Origin: an uncultured bacterium
GTDB lineage: Bacteria; Patescibacteriota; Microgenomatia; UBA1400; PJMF01
Length of the DNA stretch: 12,412 nt
Assembly (NCBI GenBank): GCA_903959355.1
Contig: CAJBWJ010000079.1
Coordinates: forward strand, 1 to 12,412
Reading direction: 5' to 3'
The position numbers and the translations under genes were made by a program. Under the pieces are notes generated by a model. It made no database searches. It was not told the DNA's origin and saw nothing but the letters and a program-made list of their open reading frames with translations. Positions 1 through 6,280 of the stretch are shown here, piece by piece. Numbering within the stretch: position 1 is the stretch's first letter; each line of letters starts with the position of its first letter.

Positions 1-2
1 CC

Positions 3-290
3 AAAAAACTAGTTAATGGAGAAAATAAATTCTTAAAACACTTTAGTTAGGTTGATTATAAATCAGAGGAAAACCAGACTATTCAGATCTGCGATTTATT
101 ATTAGGAGCAGTAAGAAATAATTTTTTTCCAACAAGAATTAAATATAAAACTGAGTTTAAAAATTACGTAAATAAAAAGCTGTCTCTGCCTGGAATTGAA
201 TATTGGAAACAGCATCACACTCAAGTAAGACTAGAAGCCAAATATTCAAAATTATCTGTGAGATTTTATAGAGTGCCGTATCAATACTAA
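3..290 (+). pseudogene. DUF3800-like protein, C-terminal remnant with in-frame stop
   Basis: The only frame with extended homology-like content reads into the window from the left and ends at TAA 288-290, but TAG at 48-50 interrupts it. After the stop comes VDYKSEENQTIQICDLLLG, which resembles the conserved end of DUF3800 proteins (a VDSK segment followed by QLADLLxGA). The other two frames close within the first 15 bases, so a simple frame switch before the stop is not visible here. No ATG follows the TAG in this frame, so the tail is unlikely to be expressed alone. TAG ends other genes in this window, so recoding is unlikely. I read this as a decayed gene, often seen with mobile DNA; a sequencing error is the alternative. 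The 5' part lies outside the window. Family assignment rests on a short motif. Confidence 0.5.
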
Positions 291-372
291 AAAAAGAAGG
301 ACCGCAGTTATCGGAGTCAACGATTTTAGCATAAAGCTAAGACCTCGTCCGGCACTTTCGATCCAATCTTCA
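289..372 (-). ncRNA. candidate small structured RNA with intrinsic-terminator-like end
   Basis: A near-consensus minus-strand promoter lies just upstream, and the stretch ends in seven T residues on the minus strand (289-295). In between, the minus strand folds as one irregular hairpin. GGATCG (359-364) pairs with CGGTCC (299-304). CCGG-ACGA pairs with TCGT...CCGA around a 5-nt bulge. TTAGC/GCTAA closes a 5-nt loop. No ORF fits. The 3' end overlaps the stop codon of the DUF3800 remnant on the other strand. I do not recognise the family; it does not match tRNA, SRP or tmRNA signatures. Promoter, fold and U-tract are seen; transcription is inferred. Confidence 0.5.
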
Positions 373-378
373 AAGGGA

Positions 379-408
379 ATTATACATTCTGAAGGTGCTT
401 TTTGTCAA
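379..408 (-). promoter_or_regulatory. sigma70-type promoter for the small RNA
   Basis: On the minus strand TTGACA (403-408) and TATAAT (379-384) are both perfect consensus hexamers separated by 18 bp. The predicted start is about 369-373. It points toward lower coordinates, where no protein gene exists but a foldable stretch ending in a T-run does. Confidence 0.7.
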
Positions 409-417
409 TTTTTGCCC

Positions 418-515
418 GAGAAGAGGTATCTCAGATTTGCTTCGCATCTGAATACATTTCTCACGTCCTTACGGACTTGAAGTGTGACTTTCACCTACGG
501 TTCAAATGCCACTTC
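418..515 (-). other. tandem hairpins downstream of tRNA-Leu
   Basis: Three further inverted repeats follow one another with no ORF. At 418-462 an extended hairpin has GAGAA/TTCTC, GTAT/ATAC and CAGAT/ATCTG arms. At 465-476 is GTCC/GGAC, whose minus-strand loop is GTAA, a GNRA tetraloop. At 479-515 is GAAGTG/CACTTC. They fill the gap between the hairpin beside tRNA-Leu and the small-RNA promoter. They may be the 3' trailer of the tRNA transcript or a separate RNA. Function unknown. Confidence 0.4.
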
Positions 516-522
516 TAAAACA

Positions 523-562
523 ACATTTCTTTGCCATGCCTAACGGCATGGCAAAGAAATGT
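523..562 (-). terminator. 18-bp hairpin abutting the tRNA-Leu 3' end
   Basis: The two 18-nt arms (523-540 and 545-562) are perfect reverse complements around a 4-nt loop. The arm at 562 includes the discriminator base of the tRNA. On the minus strand the hairpin is followed by a modest T-rich tail (TTGTTTTAG). It fits a terminator or a 3'-processing structure for tRNA-Leu. The weak T-run leaves the terminator reading uncertain. Confidence 0.5.
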
Positions 563-642
563 GCCCGAGAGAGGACTTGAACCTCCATGGATTGCTCCAC
601 ATGCTCCTAAAACATGCGCGTCTACCATTTCGCCACCCGGGC
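562..642 (-). tRNA. tRNA-Leu (anticodon UAG)
   Basis: On the minus strand the 81-nt sequence starts GCCCGGG and ends CTCGGGC plus discriminator A, giving a 7-bp acceptor stem with one G-U pair. The anticodon stem CATGT/GCATG holds loop TTTAGGA, so the anticodon is TAG and decodes CUN leucine codons. The extended variable region and the TTCAAGT T-loop, flanked by GGAGG/CCTCT, fit class II tRNA-Leu. CCA is not encoded (the next bases are CAT), so a CCA-adding enzyme is required. An 18-bp hairpin begins at its last base, and a near-perfect promoter lies just upstream. Confidence 0.95.
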
Positions 643-655
643 TTATATAGGTGGT

Positions 656-684
656 ATTATATTTCGGACCCTATCTTTTTGCAA
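656..684 (-). promoter_or_regulatory. promoter for tRNA-Leu
   Basis: On the minus strand TTGCAA (679-684) and TATAAT (656-661) are spaced by 17 bp. The predicted start is 6-8 nt upstream of the tRNA 5' end at 642, a usual distance for a short tRNA leader. Confidence 0.65.
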
Positions 685-792
685 AGCAAAAAGTAGCAGG
701 TACGAAAGATGCAGCGCGAATTTCGGACCTCAGCAACAACTTTCGCAAGAAAGATGATGCGTAAGCAAAAAGCAGCTGGTACGAAAGATGCA
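661..792. repeat. imperfect direct repeats upstream of the metallopeptidase gene
   Basis: The 28-nt units at 686-713 and 765-792 differ at two positions and share the core GGTACGAAAGATGCA. A second shared string, ATTTCGGACC, occurs at 661-670 and 720-729, before each unit. A weaker third version of the core (AAGAAAGATGATGC) lies near 747-760. No ORF spans the segment. It separates the divergent tRNA-Leu and metallopeptidase genes and partly overlaps the tRNA promoter. Its role is unknown. Confidence 0.6.
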
Positions 793-806
793 AAGCTAAC
801 CATATA

Positions 807-1463
807 ATGATGGATTACCAAATCAAAAGATCAAGTAAATCCCTGTCCATTCGCATTAGCGTCAATGCTAAAGCGCAAGTGATTGTTAGTGCGCCAAAAC
901 TTATTCCTGAATTCATCATTCGTAAATTTGTCGAAGGGCAGAAGGACTGGATTGAAAGCAGCTTAGCCAAGGTCAAAAAAAATCAAGTTGCCGTCAAAAC
1001 TGACGAGCTCTATATTTTCGATAAAAAATACCAAGTCATCATTAACAATGCTGCTAGTCGCATGGGCGTGACAGTCAGTGGCGAGACCATTCTCGTTAAT
1101 AATCTCTCCGCCAAAACGCCTGCCAAAATTCAACAGCAAATCGAAGATTTTCTCAAGAAAACTGCCACTAAATATGTCAGCACTCGTACTGCCATTCTAG
1201 CCAAGCAAATGGGTATTAGTTACAAACGCATTGCCATGCGCGAGCAGAGTAGCCGCTGGGGTAGTTGTAGTTCGCACGGCAATCTTAACTTTAATTGGCG
1301 TCTCGTTCACTATCCGCCAGCCATCATTGATTACGTGATCATTCACGAATTAGCTCATCGTAAGGAAATGAATCATTCCAAGAAATTCTGGGAAATTGTC
1401 CGCGCCCACGATAGCGAATATTTAATTCACAAAGGGCAATTGCGTAAAAAAAGATATAATTAA
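807..1463 (+). CDS. YgjP-like metallopeptidase domain protein (DUF45/COG1451)
   Basis: This 218-residue protein matches the YgjP/DUF45 family, predicted zinc metallopeptidases whose substrates are not established. The diagnostic core is at the C-terminal end: RWGSCSS at 150-156, then HELAH at 180-184 with a third zinc ligand H190 in NHSKKFW, the HExxH-x5-H arrangement of the family. The N-terminal half has the usual SxxxxIR and WI elements. No signal peptide or membrane segment is seen, so it should be cytoplasmic. ATG occurs at both 807 and 810 and no Shine-Dalgarno precedes either, so the start is uncertain by one codon. The gene ends four bases before the holA-like gene, so the two are probably co-transcribed. 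Confidence in the family is high; in the function, low. Confidence 0.88.
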   Translation: MMDYQIKRSSKSLSIRISVNAKAQVIVSAPKLIPEFIIRKFVEGQKDWIESSLAKVKKNQVAVKTDELYIFDKKYQVIINNAASRMGVTVSGETILVNNLSAKTPAKIQQQIEDFLKKTATKYVSTRTAILAKQMGISYKRIAMREQSSRWGSCSSHGNLNFNWRLVHYPPAIIDYVIIHELAHRKEMNHSKKFWEIVRAHDSEYLIHKGQLRKKRYN

Positions 1464-1467
1464 AAAG

Positions 1468-2157
1468 ATGCTAATTGTTATTCACGGAGAAAACCAAGTC
1501 GCTTCTCGTCACAAATTAAGTGACTTAGTGACTGCCGTCAAAAAGCAAAATCAGGAAATTGTGAGCTTAGAAGCGGAGAAGCTCGATCGCGCTAAATTGG
1601 AATCCACATTGCTCAGTAATAGTCTTTTTGGTGGCTCTAAAACCTTAGTTTTGGAGGGCTTACATTCTTTACCCAAATCAAAGAAAAAAGATGAGTTTAT
1701 AGATCTAATCTCTTCCGCATCAATTGATATAATTCTTTGGGAAAAAAAGCTCATCACTAAAACTGATTTTAAAAAATTACCAGCCGACTCCACAGTCTAT
1801 GAGTTCAAAGTCACTGCCAAATTGTGGTCGCTTTTGGATCATCTAACCAGCAATCCAAAAAGCAAAAATACAGTTTTAAAGCTCTTCAAAGAAAGTGTCG
1901 AAAGCGATGGCGCTGAATTTGTTTTCTTAATGATTGTTCGTCAAATTCGCATGCTCATTCAAGTCAAAGAAAATCAACCTCTCAAAATGGCTCCTTTCAT
2001 GCTCGCTAAATTGAGCAAACAAGCTAGGGAATTTACTCTAGAAAAATTGATCAGTTTGCACCATCAACTTTATGAAATTGACCAAAAACAAAAACAATCT
2101 ACTGGCCTACTAAGCCTGGAGGCTGAACTTGACCTTTTGCTTTTTTCAGCCTTATAG
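1468..2157 (+). CDS. holA: DNA polymerase III delta subunit-like protein, short form
   Basis: The delta subunit opens the sliding clamp within the clamp-loader complex. This protein begins LIVIHGENQ, like the delta N-terminal fold, with FGGSKTLVLEG near 54-64. It then passes quickly to a C-terminal helical region (about 116-229) with features of the delta collar domain: RQIRMLIQVKE at 159-169, a KLSKQAREFT block at 181-190, and LEAELDLLLF at the end. At 229 residues it is about 110 shorter than typical HolA. The shortfall falls between these parts, where the middle (lid) domain should be. I see no frameshift, so this looks like a natural short form. The stop TAG is formed by TA plus the first G of the palindromic element that follows. 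Assignment rests on general pattern rather than a catalytic motif. Confidence 0.68.
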   Translation: MLIVIHGENQVASRHKLSDLVTAVKKQNQEIVSLEAEKLDRAKLESTLLSNSLFGGSKTLVLEGLHSLPKSKKKDEFIDLISSASIDIILWEKKLITKTDFKKLPADSTVYEFKVTAKLWSLLDHLTSNPKSKNTVLKLFKESVESDGAEFVFLMIVRQIRMLIQVKENQPLKMAPFMLAKLSKQAREFTLEKLISLHHQLYEIDQKQKQSTGLLSLEAELDLLLFSAL

Positions 2158-2303
2158 TTAGGTCAAATAAATGTTCCTTAATTTATCTTTTACCCATTTT
2201 AGTTATTTCTTCTTCCTCAAGTAGACAAAGCTACTATCGTCATTAGAAATAACTAAAATGTAGTAAAATCTATAACTAATTAACAAATTATTTGACCTAA
2301 CTA
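2155..2303. mobile_element. MITE-like palindromic element, 149 bp
   Basis: The ends are perfect 16-bp inverted repeats (2155-2170 and 2288-2303), written as TA plus GTTAGGTCAAATAA and its complement. The flanking TA pairs fit target duplication by IS630/Tc1-mariner transposases. Inside are more nested complementary arms: TTAATT/AATTAA, TTTTAC/GTAAAA, a perfect 16-bp pair at 2195-2210 and 2245-2260, and AGTAG/CTACT at the centre, so the whole element folds as one long hairpin. No transposase is encoded. It fills almost the whole gap between holA and the mutase gene. The palindrome is seen; mobility is inferred, as no second copy lies in the window. Confidence 0.6.
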
Positions 2304-2320
2304 CAAGTCTAATGTAAATT
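2292..2320 (+). promoter_or_regulatory. probable promoter of the sugar-phosphate operon
   Basis: TTGACC (2292-2297) and TAAATT (2315-2320) are spaced 17 bp, predicting a start near 2327. The -35 hexamer lies inside the right terminal repeat of the MITE-like element. A 15-nt palindrome, ATTAGC-TTA-GCTAAT (2318-2332), overlaps the -10 and start and could be an operator. A strong ribosome site GAAAGGGAG (2336-2344) follows. Confidence 0.45.
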
Positions 2321-2350
2321 AGCTTAGCTAATATCGAAAGGGAGATCTCT

Positions 2351-3772
2351 ATGTATAAAATCGTCAAACAAATTAATCCAAACATTTTTCGCGGCTACGA
2401 CATTCGTGGCGTGATCGATGAAGATTTAAATGATGATGTTTACTACACTCTCGGCAGAGCTTATGCCACTTTTCTAACCCAACGTCGTATCCGTGAAGCT
2501 GCAGTAGGTCGAGACAATCGTCGCAACGGCGAATCATATTCTAAAGCTGTTATCGCTGGCCTCAATGATGGCGGCATCGACACTATAGATATTGGCCTCA
2601 GCATGAGTCAAATCGTCTATTATTCTTCCTACGAATACAAAACCAAAGGTGGCGTCATGATTTCCGCCTCTCACAATCCAGGAAATTTTAATGGCCTCAA
2701 ATTAAGTGTTGGTTATTCCGACACCATGATCACTGAAGAAATTCTCGAAATGCGTGATATTGCAGCTAAAGGTATTTTTAGTGAAGGTCACGGCAGCAAT
2801 CGAAGTGATGATGTTTTCCCGAGCTATCTCAAGACAATCTTAAAATTATTTAGTCTTAAAAATAACTGGAAAATTGTCGTCGATACCTGCAACGCCACTG
2901 GCGGTATGTTCTATCCAGAGATTTTCCGTCAAGCTGGCTGTACCGTCATTGAACAAAATACAAGCCTAGATAGCAATTATCCACTGGGCGATCCAGATCC
3001 AACTGAGAGTAAAGTCCTCGAGCGTTTAGCTGAGGGAGTTAAGGCAGCTGGTGCTGATCTTGGTTTTGCTTTTGATGCTGATGGCGACCGTATGTCGGTC
3101 GTCGATGACAAAGGTCAAATCCTTTGGATGGATGTGATTGTCGCTTTGTTTGCCAAGGATGTCCTTGAAACCATGCCAGGCTCACCAATCGTTTATAACA
3201 CTCTTTGTTCCAGACAAGTCACTGAAAGCATCGTCGCTGCTGGCGGCAAACCAGTCATGTGGCTAACTGGCCATTCTTTCATCAAGGCTAAAGTTAAAGA
3301 AGCTCGTTCTCCTTTTGGCGGCGAACTTTCTGGCCACATTTTCTTTATGGATAATTTCTTTGGTCATGATGATGGAGCTTATGCTTGTTTGCGTCTCTTG
3401 TCTTATCTCGAGAGAAAAAACCAGACTTTGAGTCAACTAGTGGAGAAATTACCAAAATATATTAGTAGTCCAGAGATTAAATTTGGACTGGCTGACGAGA
3501 TCAAATTTAAATTCATCGCTGATGTTATTACTGCTGAATTTAAGAAGAACTGGCCAGATGCAGAATACATCGATATTGATGGCATCAGAATGGATATGCC
3601 AGATCAAATGGCCATCATTCGTGCTTCACAAAATGGCCCATATGCCACCGTCAAGTTTGAAGCCAAGACTCAGGCGGGTTATGACGCTCTCAAGTTCACT
3701 ATCAAAGGAATTCTTAGCAAATATTCAGAAATTAATTTACAAAAAGGCACTAATACTCACGCCTTAGACTAG
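2351..3772 (+). CDS. phosphomannomutase/phosphoglucomutase
   Basis: This is an alpha-D-phosphohexomutase that interconverts hexose 6-phosphates and 1-phosphates, supplying glucose-1-P or mannose-1-P for nucleotide-sugar synthesis. All four domains are recognisable in 473 residues, a normal length. The N-terminal part has FRGYDIRG at 13-20. The catalytic phosphoserine is S107 in SASHNP (105-110). The metal loop is DADGDR (242-247). The sugar-binding loop is GELSGH (324-329). The C-terminal phosphate-binding loop is RASQNGP (424-430). A ribosome site GAAAGGGAG sits 6 nt upstream of the ATG. The next gene, an isomerase for glucose-6-P and mannose-6-P, starts 29 bases downstream and supplies its substrate. 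Sequence alone does not say whether mannose or glucose is preferred. Confidence 0.95.
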   Translation: MYKIVKQINPNIFRGYDIRGVIDEDLNDDVYYTLGRAYATFLTQRRIREAAVGRDNRRNGESYSKAVIAGLNDGGIDTIDIGLSMSQIVYYSSYEYKTKGGVMISASHNPGNFNGLKLSVGYSDTMITEEILEMRDIAAKGIFSEGHGSNRSDDVFPSYLKTILKLFSLKNNWKIVVDTCNATGGMFYPEIFRQAGCTVIEQNTSLDSNYPLGDPDPTESKVLERLAEGVKAAGADLGFAFDADGDRMSVVDDKGQILWMDVIVALFAKDVLETMPGSPIVYNTLCSRQVTESIVAAGGKPVMWLTGHSFIKAKVKEARSPFGGELSGHIFFMDNFFGHDDGAYACLRLLSYLERKNQTLSQLVEKLPKYISSPEIKFGLADEIKFKFIADVITAEFKKNWPDAEYIDIDGIRMDMPDQMAIIRASQNGPYATVKFEAKTQAGYDALKFTIKGILSKYSEINLQKGTNTHALD

Positions 3773-3801
3773 TTTTAATTAAAAAAATAAAGAAAGGTTT
3801 T

Positions 3802-4878
3802 ATGTCTCTAACTGCAATTTTGGACGACCGCATAAAAATTAAAGAAATTGATCCTGATGGCGCTCTCGCTTCGGCGGAGAGTATTGCTGACCAAGTCAGA
3901 CAGGTTTGGGAAGAGAGAGATCAAATCGACGTCAGTGCTTACAAAAATGTCCAAAACATCGTTGTGGCTGGCATGGGCGGTTCCGCTCTTGGGGCAGATT
4001 TAGTTCGTCATCTCTACAAAGAAGAATTGCCAGTTTCCATGGAAATTTGCAAAGATTATGACCTGCCAAAATATGTTGGCGAAAACACTTTAGTTATTCT
4101 TTCTAGCTATTCCGGCAGTACTGAAGAAACCCTCAGCTGCGCCAAGCAAGCCGAAGAGCGCGGAGCAATGATCGCCGTCATTGCCTCTGGTGGTAAGCTC
4201 GCTATGCTCGCTAAGGAAAAAAATTATCCAAGCTACATCATCAACCCAAAGTTTAATCCTTCCAATCAACCTCGTATGGCTACCGCTTACAACATCATGG
4301 CTATTTTAATGATGCTAAGTAAGCTTGGCTTAATTAAATTTGATGAAGAAGATTTCAATCAAGTAATTTTTGCTATCGAGAAAACCAGCCAAAATTGTCT
4401 AATTGAAATTCCACAAGACAAAAATCAAGCCAAAATCCTGGCTTTCATGTTCTTGGAAAGAAGACCAATTTTAGTGGGCGCCTCTTTTACTGAAGGAGCA
4501 CTCCATATTGGTGCCAATCAGCTCAATGAAAATTCCAAAATGTTTGCTGATTACAAAATCATTCCAGAAATTAATCATCACCTTATGGAAGGTCTGACTT
4601 TTCCAAAAAGTAATGCCCTCAATCATTTCTTTGTCTTTTTCCAATCAAATTTATACAGAAGTGAAATTCAAAAAAGAATTTCTTTAACTGAGAAAGCCGT
4701 TGAAAAAGCCGGTCTCGAAATGCTTGAAATCCAGCTCGTTTCTGAAACCAAGTTGATGCAAGTTTTTGAGTTAATCACACTCAATACTTTCACCAATCTT
4801 TATCTAGCTTACCTGGAAGGCATGAATCCTTGTCCAATTCCAATGGTTGATTGGTTCAAAGCAGAGCTAGAAAAGTAA
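3802..4878 (+). CDS. bifunctional phosphoglucose/phosphomannose isomerase
   Basis: This cytoplasmic enzyme interconverts fructose-6-P with glucose-6-P and mannose-6-P. At 358 residues it belongs to the short, archaeal-type PGI/PMI family with two SIS domains, not the long PgiA type. The first SIS domain shows GMGGSALGAD (57-66) and SSYSGSTEET (101-110). NQPRMAT (156-162) joins the domains. QLNENSK (240-246) and PEINHHLMEG (255-264) hold the family's likely catalytic Glu and His. The C-terminal segment NPCPIPMVDWFK is typical of the family. AGAAAGG (3791-3797) is the ribosome site. The gene lies in an operon with the mutase upstream and the enolase-like gene 24 bases downstream. Confidence 0.93.
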   Translation: MSLTAILDDRIKIKEIDPDGALASAESIADQVRQVWEERDQIDVSAYKNVQNIVVAGMGGSALGADLVRHLYKEELPVSMEICKDYDLPKYVGENTLVILSSYSGSTEETLSCAKQAEERGAMIAVIASGGKLAMLAKEKNYPSYIINPKFNPSNQPRMATAYNIMAILMMLSKLGLIKFDEEDFNQVIFAIEKTSQNCLIEIPQDKNQAKILAFMFLERRPILVGASFTEGALHIGANQLNENSKMFADYKIIPEINHHLMEGLTFPKSNALNHFFVFFQSNLYRSEIQKRISLTEKAVEKAGLEMLEIQLVSETKLMQVFELITLNTFTNLYLAYLEGMNPCPIPMVDWFKAELEK

Positions 4879-4890
4879 GAGGCAATTCTT

Positions 4891-4896
4891 TATACT
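4891..4896 (+). promoter_or_regulatory. -10-like hexamer, possible leaderless start of the enolase-like gene
   Basis: TATACT lies 6 nt before the ATG at 4903, which would put the transcript start on the A of the start codon. No Shine-Dalgarno precedes this gene. The -35 position (around 4868) does not match the consensus, so the hexamer may be chance. Confidence 0.3.
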
Positions 4897-4902
4897 TTAA
4901 CT

Positions 4903-6168
4903 ATGGCCCTAATCTATGCTTTGCAAGCACGAGAAATTCTTGATGGTCGTGGTTGGCCCACGATTGAGCTTGTTCTGTGGCTCGACAATGGTTTTTCCAC
5001 CATCACCAGTGTTCCGACAGCTATTTCCAAAGGCGATAACGATTCTCTAGAGCTAAGAGATGCTGATTTGAGAATGGGTGGTTTAGGTGTTCGAAAAGCG
5101 ATTGATAATATCAATCAAATTATCGCTCCTAAACTTGTCGGAAAAGAAGTTCTTAAGCAAAGAGAGATTGATCAATTATTGATCGACATGGACGGAACAG
5201 CCAAGAAAAAAAAGCTTGGTGCTAACGCTATTTTGGCAATTTCTCAAGCAGTGCTGAAGGCTGGCGCACTAAGTGTCGGCTTGCCTTTATACCAATACAT
5301 TCAGAAAAAATATCAGCTCGTGACTGAAATTAGCATGCCAAACTGTATTATCACAGCCCTGGATGGAGGAGTGCATGGCGGCAGAAATTTGGATTTCCGT
5401 GAATTTTTTATTATTCCGGCCAGTCACATGTCAGTCGACAAAGCCATCGAAATGGGTGTTGTCCTCAAGCAAAAATTAGAAGATTTATTGATCAGTAAGG
5501 GCGCCATTCATTCGGTTGGCATTACTGGTGGTTATAGTCCAAATCTTTACAAAAACACCGATGCTTTCGAGCTTTTGATCGAAGCGATTAGACAAAGTCC
5601 TTACAATTTCGCTCAGGATCTTTTCTTTGGTCTCAATGTCGCTGCCTATGATATTTATGAGGCAGGCAAATATCGCATTAGAGATAACAACGAAGGCATG
5701 AATGCTAACGATCTAATTAATTTGTATAAAAAAATGAGAGAGAATTACAAATTGATTTATATCGAAGATCCTTTTGTCGACAGTGAAACCAATAAATGGG
5801 AGGAGTTGGTGAGAGAAATTGGTAAAACTACCACTATTGCCGCTTGTAACAGTGTTTCTTCCAGAGCTTCTTTGATTGATAAAGGTATTAAAAATAAAGA
5901 TTTTAATGCCGTCGTCATTAAGCCAAAACAACTAGGCACCATTAGTGAAACCATGGAAAGTATTAAGCTTGTCAAAGATTCTGGTTTAGATTTAATCATC
6001 TCGCACAGTAGCGGTGAAACCAACGAAACACTCATCGTTGACCTAGCAGTCGCCGTTGGTGCCAACTATGTCAAATTCGGCCCTCTCAACAGAGGAGAAC
6101 GCATTGCTAAATACAATCGTCTCCTAGAAATTTACAGAGAAACTCAGGCAGCTGCACAACCAGCTTGA
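4903..6168 (+). CDS. enolase-like protein with degenerate active site
   Basis: The 421-residue protein has the full two-domain enolase layout: AREILDGRG (9-17), SLELRD (48-53), LGANAILAISQAV (105-117), YIEDPF (286-291), SHSSGET (367-373) and RGERIAKYN (397-405). By motif alignment to yeast enolase, S42 (S39), H158 (H159), E167 (E168), E288 (E295), K340 (K345), H368 (H373) and K391 (K396) are kept. T208 replaces acid E211. N245 and C315 replace metal ligands D246 and D320. N316 replaces D321 and S369 replaces R374. Two of the three main Mg ligands are therefore lost, so normal 2-phosphoglycerate dehydration is doubtful. The reading frame is intact, so selection seems to hold. It may have a changed reaction, a structural role, or be a paralogue of a true enolase elsewhere. 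Confidence 0.88.
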   Translation: MALIYALQAREILDGRGWPTIELVLWLDNGFSTITSVPTAISKGDNDSLELRDADLRMGGLGVRKAIDNINQIIAPKLVGKEVLKQREIDQLLIDMDGTAKKKKLGANAILAISQAVLKAGALSVGLPLYQYIQKKYQLVTEISMPNCIITALDGGVHGGRNLDFREFFIIPASHMSVDKAIEMGVVLKQKLEDLLISKGAIHSVGITGGYSPNLYKNTDAFELLIEAIRQSPYNFAQDLFFGLNVAAYDIYEAGKYRIRDNNEGMNANDLINLYKKMRENYKLIYIEDPFVDSETNKWEELVREIGKTTTIAACNSVSSRASLIDKGIKNKDFNAVVIKPKQLGTISETMESIKLVKDSGLDLIISHSSGETNETLIVDLAVAVGANYVKFGPLNRGERIAKYNRLLEIYRETQAAAQPA

Positions 6169-6197
6169 GCTAATCAATTAAAACCGAAAATTACCCG

Positions 6198-6226
6198 TTG
6201 ACCTTTGCCTTTTTTTCGTTTATTTT
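6198..6226 (+). promoter_or_regulatory. possible promoter of lexA
   Basis: TTGACC (6198-6203) and TATTTT (6221-6226) are spaced 17 bp in the gap between the enolase-like gene and lexA. GAAAAAGGA (6266-6274) is the ribosome site. I find no recognisable SOS box of the E. coli or Gram-positive type. A loose CGTTA...TAACG inverted repeat near 6239-6264 is the only candidate operator. Confidence 0.4.
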
Positions 6227-6280
6227 ATGGTTAATCTTCGTTATTTTATTTATTACTTCTAACGAGAAAAAGGATAAGCT

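Noticed and set aside
3..290. TAG read through as an amino acid
   Set aside because: TAG ends holA, the mutase, lexA and pyrG at expected lengths, so general amber recoding is not supported.
661..792. CRISPR array from the 28-nt repeats
   Set aside because: There are only two good copies and a weak third, with irregular spacing and no cas genes nearby.
2203..2385. Short minus-strand frame across the palindromic element
   Set aside because: It arises from AT-rich inverted repeats and runs into the start of the mutase gene; no start signal supports it.
4903..6168. UGA read as glycine, as in SR1/Gracilibacteria
   Set aside because: The enolase-like gene ends at TGA right after a normal enolase C-terminus, and no gene contains an internal UGA, so the standard code applies.
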